Positions 58,415-64,000 of a stretch of 64,000 nucleotides of DNA are shown piece by piece. The stretch's first letter is position 1; the number at the start of each line of letters is the position of its first letter. Both the position numbers and the translations under genes were made by a program. The notes under the pieces were generated by a model. That model searched no databases. It was not told the origin of the DNA and saw nothing but the letters and a program-made list of their open reading frames with translations. Source of the DNA: an uncultured Nitrosospira sp. (lineage in GTDB: Bacteria > Nitrospirota > Nitrospiria > Nitrospirales > Nitrospiraceae); contig CAADGK010000015.1 of the NCBI GenBank assembly GCA_900696515.1, positions 186,001 to 250,000 of the forward strand, given 5' to 3'.

Positions 58415-58837
58415 TTATTGCCGAGGGTCTGTCCGGAGAAAGTATGGCATTGAATAGGAAGGATGATAATCGACACGAGTCCCGGCCGGTACTCCGCACA
58501 TGAGTCCATTGGGCTGGAAGTCCAGCGTCCCTTTGCCGAGTTGCCGATACGTCGTATCATCCAACCGAACAGCGGTCTTTATGCCGGTAGCAGTATGTCT
58601 GTACGCGTAACCGGTTGCGACCTCCGCTCATAAAGCGCCAGACGGGATCACAATGCGTGGGATGCCTTGCTTCATGATGCATCCTAGCCTGTTTACGCCA
58701 TTGTTCAATAACTTGATTATTTCCAGCAGGGCTTCGCTGGAGAAGCGGATACCTGGGGAGCGTGCTCGGTATCCATGGAAGGAACAGAAGTCTGTTTCCC
58801 GTACGATCGCAATGCGATTGCCGGCGATATGGAGCAC
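58415..58837 (-). pseudogene. Possible small gene interrupted by one in-frame TGA
   Basis: The minus strand codes 69 residues from ATG at 58837 (with IVRETDFCSFHGYRARS, then ALLEIIKLLNN) and stops at TGA (58630-58628). The same frame then stays open for 70 more codons, including RLDDTTYRQLGKGTLDFQPN, to a TAA at 58415. Read together they would give about 140 residues. No family is recognised. It follows the hydrolase gene by seven bases. It may be chance; 70-codon open runs are not rare at this GC level. Confidence 0.25.
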
Positions 58838-58844
58838 TCGAGTC

Positions 58845-59762
58845 TCAGTCGCGCAGTATGCGTTGGAGCCAGGTCACCAGCTGAGTGGTCACCTGCTCGG
58901 GGCGATCTTCGTGAACGAAATGTCCGGCATCCGCTATGGTGACGGTGGTCAGGTTGCGGACAAAACAGGGCAATTCATCCAGGTTGTGGGGGCCGAGGGC
59001 ATGGTCCTGTAGCCCCCATACAACCAAGGTGGGAATTTCGATAGTGGGATAACCCAACGCGCGTTGCCGTAACGCTCCTCCGCCACGCAGCGCGGCTCGA
59101 TAATAGTTCAACATCGCGGTGAGAGCGCCTGGCACACAGGCCTGCTGCCGGTAGTGCCGCACAACGTTGTCTGGCATACGTTCACGATGAATTGCCATGC
59201 GCTCAAAGATCTTTCCGACCATGTAGCCCTCGCCCATGGACAAGACGGCTTCAGGGAGCCGGGGAATCTGAAACATCGCCATGTACCAGGAGCGGCGCAG
59301 TTGTCGCCAGTGCCGGAGTTCTCGCTCAAAACAGGCCGGGTGGGGAGCATTCAGGATGACAAGGGCATTGAGGCGTTCAGGATACCGCATCGCATAGTGC
59401 CACGCGATGATGCCACCCCAGTCATGTCCAACCAGAATGGTCTGTGATGATCCCGCGGCAGTCAGCAGTCCGCTGACATCGTGCAGCAACGATTCGATCG
59501 AGTAGGGTGCGAGGCCAAGAGGACGAGTGGTTTCTCCATAGCCACGGAGATCAGGAGCCCACACGCGATAGCCGGCTTGCGCCAAGGGCTCTATCTGGTA
59601 TCTCCATGAAATCGCGTTCTCGGGGAATCCATGCAGGCAGAGCACCAGCCGGTCTCCGCTTCCGGCCATGGCGACACGAAAAGACAATTGATTGGCCGAA
59701 ACCTGGCGATAGGAGAGCGTCACAGTGTGGGGAAGAGGAGGGACGTTCCGGTTCATATGCAA
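58845..59762 (-). CDS. Alpha/beta hydrolase, epoxide hydrolase-like
   Basis: 305 residues. Oxyanion motif HGFPENAISW, nucleophile elbow VGHDWGG (Asp nucleophile as in epoxide hydrolases and haloalkane dehalogenases), the acid in VVWGLQDHALG and the His in AGHFVHEDRPEQV. The cap domain lies at about 140-225. No signal peptide. The HGFPE loop and Asp nucleophile favour epoxide hydrolase over esterase. It is divergent from the HicB-like gene with only 39 bases between the starts. Confidence 0.85.
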   Translation of the reverse strand: MHMNRNVPPLPHTVTLSYRQVSANQLSFRVAMAGSGDRLVLCLHGFPENAISWRYQIEPLAQAGYRVWAPDLRGYGETTRPLGLAPYSIESLLHDVSGLLTAAGSSQTILVGHDWGGIIAWHYAMRYPERLNALVILNAPHPACFERELRHWRQLRRSWYMAMFQIPRLPEAVLSMGEGYMVGKIFERMAIHRERMPDNVVRHYRQQACVPGALTAMLNYYRAALRGGGALRQRALGYPTIEIPTLVVWGLQDHALGPHNLDELPCFVRNLTTVTIADAGHFVHEDRPEQVTTQLVTWLQRILRD

Positions 59763-59801
59763 AACTTTTGAAAATGCTGGTCAGATCGTGACGGCTTGGC
59801 T

Positions 59802-60185
59802 ATGCTCACCGGAATGGAACAACCAAATTGGGTATTTCGACAAGAGCAGGGCAAATGGCTTGCGCATCCCGAAGGCAATCCGCAACGAGAAGTTCAAGCG
59901 GCCTCCTTCGATGAGCTGCAGGTGAAGGTACAACAGCTGAGCCAAGAGGTCACGAAAAGTCCGCGCGAACTGCCTCGCGTTGAGCGACCTGTCGTGGATC
60001 GGGTTTCTCTGGATACACCACGTTACATCATCTCGCTGGATCAAGAGAAGTGGCGTGGCTATTTGCAGGGATACCCTGATCAGTCGGCACAAGGGGACTC
60101 TTTCGATGAAGTGGAGTTCAAACTGAGTCTCCTCTGGCGTGATTTCATCAGCGGGAAGTCCTCCATCATGCGGAAAGCGGCCTGA
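59802..60185 (+). CDS. Tandem HicB-like small protein
   Basis: 127 residues. Two internal repeats: about residues 9-48 (WVFRQEQGKWLAHPEGNPQR...ASFDELQVKVQQL) and about 72-112 (YIISLDQEKWRGYLQGYPDQSAQGDSFDEVEFKLSLL). Each resembles the HicB/UPF0150 core, a strand-strand pattern followed by the GDSxxE-type helix. No HicA toxin gene is adjacent and no DNA-binding tail is visible, so it is probably not a standard antitoxin. ATGs at 59802 and 59814 are both possible starts; neither has a strong ribosome site. Confidence 0.55.
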   Translation: MLTGMEQPNWVFRQEQGKWLAHPEGNPQREVQAASFDELQVKVQQLSQEVTKSPRELPRVERPVVDRVSLDTPRYIISLDQEKWRGYLQGYPDQSAQGDSFDEVEFKLSLLWRDFISGKSSIMRKAA

Positions 60186-60449
60186 GCGGTAGGCTGTTCA
60201 GGCTCCGCCACCTGGCCCCGGCGCACACGCATCTCTGCTTGCCGTGAGCGGTCGGGTTTCCGCCCGTAGTCCATCCTTACTCTTTCGCCGCAATCGCTGA
60301 TAGGCCGCTGCGACGACAGTCGTTGCTCGTTGCGTGTCCATCGACTCTGAGTTTCAGATTTCATGTGTAATGTGGTATTGAAACCTCACCCTATTCACGA
60401 GAGCCCCGATCAAACCTGCGTTGCCGCGAAGCGTCCTCAATCAGGCCGG

Positions 60450-61409
60450 CTAAACCCCGTTTTGGCTTGAATCGTTCACACTCCAGGATCCGGAGAAGGT
60501 TTCTCCGGGGACCAGGCGCGTGAGGCCCCATTCCGGATGGTTGAACGCATCGCTTGCGCAGGTCATCGGCTCGATGGCAAGCGCAGCGCGCGGCGCGTCC
60601 GTGATGGCATCTCCGGTATAGACGACCACGGCGGAAAAGGCTGAGTCCATCGTAATGGTGATCGTTCGCTTGCTTGGAATATGGCGAAGAGCGGCACTGG
60701 CGACTCCTTGGGCAGTACGCTCCAAATCGACATAGCAATGGTTGAAGCGTTGTTGGGCGATCGGGCGAAATCGGCGATAGTCCCACAGTGTCTCGGTGAC
60801 TCCGAGGATCTTCCCAGTCGGCACAAGTCGGTCATTGAATTCCAAGTAGCCGGTTCCTGGAATCTGTACTTCCGCATCATCAATCTTGGCGGTTCCCACG
60901 GTGAAATAAGGGTGAAACCCGATACCCACCGGTGCGGCACGATCACCCACGTTTTTGATCGTGAAGGCACAGGATAGCCCGGCGGTGTTCAGCTCGTAGG
61001 TCACGGTGATGTGCAGGGAAAAGGGATAGCCGCGATTGGAGTACGTCTCGGTATCGAGCGTCACCGTCATGGTCACTCGATGTGCATCACGGTCCTGGAT
61101 GTCCCAGGGAATATTCCGAACGAATCCATGAATGGCGTTCGGACCTTCCTTGTCGTTACATTCCAATTGGAATGTCTGTCCGTCGAATGAATACCGTCCG
61201 TTTCCGATCCGTCCAGGGAACGGGATCAGCACATCTCCTTGCCCGCCACGTTTTCCGCCGCCACCGGAATAGCCCCAGACAATATCGATTTCACGTCCGC
61301 TTATATCAAGGAAGAGATACCGGCGTAACGACGCGCCCCATGGGGAGATGACGGCCCGCTGATTTTGGTGCGAGAGAGTGAGTTCTGTGTCTGGTGTCAC
61401 GGGCGTCAT
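60450..61409 (-). CDS. Aldose 1-epimerase (galactose mutarotase) family protein
   Basis: 319 residues, beta-sandwich of the mutarotase superfamily. The N-terminal SPWGASLRRYLF, the PFPGRIGNGRYSFDGQTFQL motif with Arg for the sugar, the His in NAIHGFVR, and GIGFHPYF with the second His identify the family; the catalytic Glu should be near ALAIEPM. The enzyme interconverts alpha and beta anomers of hexoses. No signal peptide. The gene stands alone, followed by 264 bases without genes. Confidence 0.85.
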   Translation of the reverse strand: MTPVTPDTELTLSHQNQRAVISPWGASLRRYLFLDISGREIDIVWGYSGGGGKRGGQGDVLIPFPGRIGNGRYSFDGQTFQLECNDKEGPNAIHGFVRNIPWDIQDRDAHRVTMTVTLDTETYSNRGYPFSLHITVTYELNTAGLSCAFTIKNVGDRAAPVGIGFHPYFTVGTAKIDDAEVQIPGTGYLEFNDRLVPTGKILGVTETLWDYRRFRPIAQQRFNHCYVDLERTAQGVASAALRHIPSKRTITITMDSAFSAVVVYTGDAITDAPRAALAIEPMTCASDAFNHPEWGLTRLVPGETFSGSWSVNDSSQNGV

Positions 61410-61523
61410 AGGTTAGGTGCTCCCTTGGTGTACGGTTTTCCAAAAAGTCGACCGAGAGAGGGAAATCTCCTGATGTCCCATCCAGGGGGTCACCCCGGCA
61501 GAGATTGAGGCCTATAGAGCCGG

Positions 61524-61826
61524 CTATCGCACGACGCCGTACCGACAGATCTGGGGTTCAGAGGCCAGAAGGCCGCTCAACTGTTGCAGCGTGGCCAACA
61601 GGTGGGGACTCATGAAGTGCGCCTGTTCAGCCGCCTGGCTGGCCCATCGTTCGACAAACGCAAAGTCGGTTGGATCGTCGTGGTTCTGCAAGAGCTCATA
61701 GCTGAGACAGCCAGGTTCCCGGCGAGTCGCTTCCACGAGGGCGATCAGGATCGCCCGCACTTGAGCGACCCGATCAGGCTTGGCTTTGGCCCGGGCGATG
61801 ACGCGGAGAGAGCTGTCGACAGTCAT
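61524..61826 (-). CDS. Antibiotic biosynthesis monooxygenase (ABM) domain protein
   Basis: 100 residues from the ATG at 61826, with GGAG six bases upstream. ABM ferredoxin-like fold: VIARAKAKPDRVAQVRAILIALVEATRREPGCLSYELLQN, then FAFVERWASQAAEQAHFMSPHL. Typical quinol or small-molecule monooxygenase family (YgiN-like) of about 100 residues, often dimeric and cofactor-free. It follows the rhodanese gene by 35 bases and may be cotranscribed with it. Confidence 0.8.
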   Translation of the reverse strand: MTVDSSLRVIARAKAKPDRVAQVRAILIALVEATRREPGCLSYELLQNHDDPTDFAFVERWASQAAEQAHFMSPHLLATLQQLSGLLASEPQICRYGVVR

Positions 61827-61861
61827 AGGTGCTCCACAGTGAAATCCGGATGGGCGGACGA

Positions 61862-62329
61862 CTACTTGACGAAAGGATTGCCGGATTGTTTCCAGTCGTC
61901 GAGATTCATGATGACCGCAGAGGTCTGCGTGAATCCAAGTTCGCCAAGAGTTTGCGCGGCGAGAGTCGCACGCCTCCCGGCTTGGCACTGGAGCACAATC
62001 GGGCGCTCGAGGTTGGCCTTCTCCGCAGATCCGACGTGGTTCCAGATTTGGGCATTGATGACGCCGCGTGGAATATTGATCGCGCCCGGGACGTGACCGG
62101 CTGCATATTCCTCCGGTTCACGGACATCGATGATCAAGGCGTCACCAGGATGCTCGACGATTTTTCGATAGTCCTCCATGCCGATAGTTCTGACGGGCTT
62201 TTGTGTCACCGCACCGTTCTGTTTGAGCGCCGGGGGAACGCTCTGAGCGAATGCCGGAAGAGATAGGAACAGGGAGGTGCTGATGAGAGGCGAGACGAAA
62301 AGAACGGCTAATGTATTCATGGTCTTCAT
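61862..62329 (-). CDS. Periplasmic rhodanese-like sulfurtransferase
   Basis: 155 residues from the ATG at 62329, preceded by AAGGAG eight bases upstream. Signal peptide at about 1-29 (hydrophobic core, then AFAQS). A single rhodanese domain follows: DALIIDVREPEEYAAGHVPGAINIPRG and the active loop VLQCQAGRRATLAA with the catalytic Cys. It may move sulfane sulfur or bind another anion in the periplasm; the six-residue loop fits a sulfurtransferase. First gene of a short unit with the ABM protein. Confidence 0.85.
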   Translation of the reverse strand: MKTMNTLAVLFVSPLISTSLFLSLPAFAQSVPPALKQNGAVTQKPVRTIGMEDYRKIVEHPGDALIIDVREPEEYAAGHVPGAINIPRGVINAQIWNHVGSAEKANLERPIVLQCQAGRRATLAAQTLGELGFTQTSAVIMNLDDWKQSGNPFVK

Positions 62330-62644
62330 GCAAGAAGCTCCTTCACGATGATGATGCTGTATGTTGGTTTGGGAAGAACGCAGGTAAGTCAGTGTACCCT
62401 GACTCACACGGTTCCTCAAGAGCGACATAGTCCAATTTCTTCTCACCGTTGCCGCAGCGGGGAGGGGAACGATTCGCCTGCACGCTTTGCTAAAGAACCG
62501 AGAGTATTTCAGGAATGCCACGGGTGGTGTTGTGCTGGACGGGTCTACTCAGCAGGCAGCTCCTGGGGTGTGCCAGGCTCGTCGGATGGAAGAGGAGTCT
62601 GGCCTTGCAGGTCACGCACAGAGTAAAAGTATGGGATGAAGGTT

Positions 62645-63211
62645 CTATTCATCGAGTCCGGCACAACTGTCTCCCAGCCACTTTCCTTTGATATCAAGAC
62701 GGGACTTGCCTGATCCTGCCTCACGTCGCTCGCCAGTTGCCACGATTCGTTCCGTGGTTTTCGCCTCAATGGTGAACCGGGTGGTGAGGCTGGGTGGGCC
62801 GGGGCACAGTTGGTCGAGGACAAGTTTGGACGAGGATTTGGAGAGGATCTTGACCTTGCACTGGACTGCAATATCCTCATCTTCATCCTCCATCTCCTTG
62901 ATGATTCGATCTTGACTCACATCCTCCTTGGTAATGCAGGAATGGACGGTCATCGTGTGAGGTCTGCCTTCCCGATCCTTGATCATCTGTTCCATCCGCG
63001 CTCGTTGCGCGGCGGTCATCTTCGCTGACAGTTCTGAGGATAACTTCAGGCCCGAGGCAACAGTGGTCACAGTCATTTCCCATGCGCCGGGTTTAACGTT
63101 GAACGATTCAGCTTGTGCATCAGGTATCGAGTGGGGAAGAACGGTGTTGAGGGTGAACGTGATTCCAGCGAGTGCAATCGCGTGAGCAAGTTCCCAATTA
63201 TTTTTGTTCAT
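62645..63211 (-). CDS. DUF3617-like secreted protein
   Basis: 188 residues. Signal peptide about 1-34 ending in AQA. The mature part matches the DUF3617 pattern: FNVKPGAWEMTVTT near the start, HSCITKEDV in the centre and a C-terminal KGKWLGDSCAGLD, with paired cysteines likely to form a disulfide. The family is common in periplasm but its role is not known. Monocistronic by context, 315 bases upstream of the rhodanese gene. Confidence 0.75.
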   Translation of the reverse strand: MNKNNWELAHAIALAGITFTLNTVLPHSIPDAQAESFNVKPGAWEMTVTTVASGLKLSSELSAKMTAAQRARMEQMIKDREGRPHTMTVHSCITKEDVSQDRIIKEMEDEDEDIAVQCKVKILSKSSSKLVLDQLCPGPPSLTTRFTIEAKTTERIVATGERREAGSGKSRLDIKGKWLGDSCAGLDE

Positions 63212-63709
63212 GGCGCACCCTCCGGACGAGCCACGCTGCAGCGAGATGGCTGGTGTATGAACCTGTCGACATTCTATCGATGTCGGTTGGCCCAGTCCAT
63301 GACGAGACGTTCGCGGGAGGATCGTGCGGGAGGAATACGAGAGAGAGCCGGATCAGTGACTGTCTTGGAGCAGAGTGAATATGATGAGATGGATAAATTA
63401 TAAAGATGAAGAATCAATTGCTTATGGAGGAAATGTCATGTTGAACAGTGGATATATAGTTAGGGAAGCCGAGCTGAATGAAGTGGCGATCATGATGGAT
63501 CTTGGAGTGGTGTGCTTGAGAGGTTGAAGTCTTGGATGTGACTGGGTTTTCACGAGAAATGCTCCCACCTGAACGGAACTGAGTTCAACCCGTTGTGTGC
63601 GATGGGTAAGAGCGGCTCCGTGCTCTTGCTTGTAGACCACCTTCAGCGGTACCGGAATTCAACCGATACGTGATGTGGGTTTGTATTCTGAATCGACCAG
63701 GGGACGCCC
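63212..63709. other. Divergent region upstream of DUF3617 and LEPR-XLL genes
   Basis: 498 bases without a confident gene; promoters for the DUF3617 gene (minus) and the adhesin gene (plus) should be here. The central part, about 63360-63470, is AT-rich. It holds the small open frame listed separately at 63438-63527. Confidence 0.4.
63438..63527 (+). CDS. Possible 29-residue small protein
   Basis: A short open frame with GGAGG at about seven bases before the ATG, coding 29 residues with the middle YIVREAELNEV and a C-terminal CLRG. No family is recognised. The ribosome site is better than that of several real genes nearby, which is the only positive evidence. It may be a leader peptide of the gene at 63710 or chance. 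Confidence 0.25.
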   Translation: MLNSGYIVREAELNEVAIMMDLGVVCLRG

Positions 63710-64000
63710 ATGTTCGGATTCGGCAGGAAAAAGAAACCATCTGCATCGGACGAGCAGAAGGATCGACAGATTCCGGCACCATCGGCCGGTATCAAAGGGT
63801 CGCTCATTTCGCTCGAGCAGCGGCTCATGTTCGATGCGGCGGCTTCCGCGACGGCTTCCGAGGTCGCGTCCGAGCAAGTTGCGCAAGAGCAGGCGGAGGC
63901 GGCTGTCTCGTCCGAGCACCATGCTGATGGTCCGTCCGCGGAGCAAGCTGAATCGGAGGGCCTGCTTGACGCGATCGCGACCTATAATCCGGGGGAATCG
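63710..64000 (+). CDS. N-terminus of probable LEPR-XLL giant surface protein (runs off window)
   Basis: 97 residues are visible, from an ATG with AGGGGA five bases upstream; there is no stop before the window end. A basic start (MFGFGRKKKP) is followed at about residues 30-45 by SLISLEQRLMFDAAA, the LEPR-XLL motif (LEPRxLFDA) that opens very large, repetitive, type-I-secreted adhesins and Ca-binding proteins. Then comes a Glu/Ala-rich segment (ASEVASEQVAQEQAEA) typical of the linker. The absence of a normal signal peptide fits export by a type I system. Partial gene. Confidence 0.7.
   Translation, partial: MFGFGRKKKPSASDEQKDRQIPAPSAGIKGSLISLEQRLMFDAAASATASEVASEQVAQEQAEAAVSSEHHADGPSAEQAESEGLLDAIATYNPGES

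Overview
The window reads as one contiguous piece of a moderately GC-rich, Gram-negative bacterial chromosome. Outer-membrane beta-barrels, lipoproteins, a 13-gene complex I operon with fused nuoCD, a DHH-CBS-CCA nucleotidyltransferase fusion and many large two-component proteins suggest a member of the Nitrospirota (Nitrospira-like). That assignment is inferred from gene content and style; no rRNA, tRNA or nitrification gene lies here to prove it.

Region 1 (0.1-22.9 kb, almost all minus strand): 16 genes run head to tail, many joined by 4-base ATGA overlaps. The upstream part encodes a lipoprotein, a porin, an orphan phosphate-type periplasmic binding protein, a PAS sensor kinase, an OmpR-type regulator and a receiver-only paralogue. 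The downstream part encodes a surface-glycan pathway: a GT-B glycosyltransferase, a tandem fusion of two GT4 glycosyltransferases, a heparinase II/III-type lyase, three paralogous APH-fold kinases, a histidine phosphatase, a glycosyltransferase-deacetylase fusion, an ABC exporter and an AlgE-like outer-membrane channel. I think this is an undescribed exopolysaccharide synthesis, modification and export system, with its own sensory module.

Region 2 (23.5-41.6 kb, plus strand): a DHH/CBS/CCA-adding enzyme, then a complete nuoA-N operon with NuoC and NuoD fused. Five of the nuo junctions are filled by inverted repeats; four of these show a clear 7-bp internal period, and each has a different unit sequence. 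Similar structures occur before the CCA enzyme and after the J-domain gene.

Region 3 (41.6-44.6 kb): a foreign-looking block of three minus-strand gene units (DUF2971, DUF2283 with a broken DUF4258 partner, and a hypothetical), each followed by an attC-like site. This suggests integron cassettes without a visible integrase.

Region 4 (44.6-64 kb): ordinary chromosomal genes: a J-domain protein, an amidohydrolase next to a class V aminotransferase, a CPBP protease, an SDR protein, a beta-propeller lipoprotein, a hybrid histidine kinase coupled to a REC-PAS-GGDEF-EAL protein, an epoxide-hydrolase-like enzyme, a tandem HicB-like protein, an aldose epimerase, an ABM monooxygenase, a periplasmic rhodanese and a DUF3617 protein. 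The window closes on the N-terminus of a probable giant LEPR-XLL adhesin that continues past the edge.
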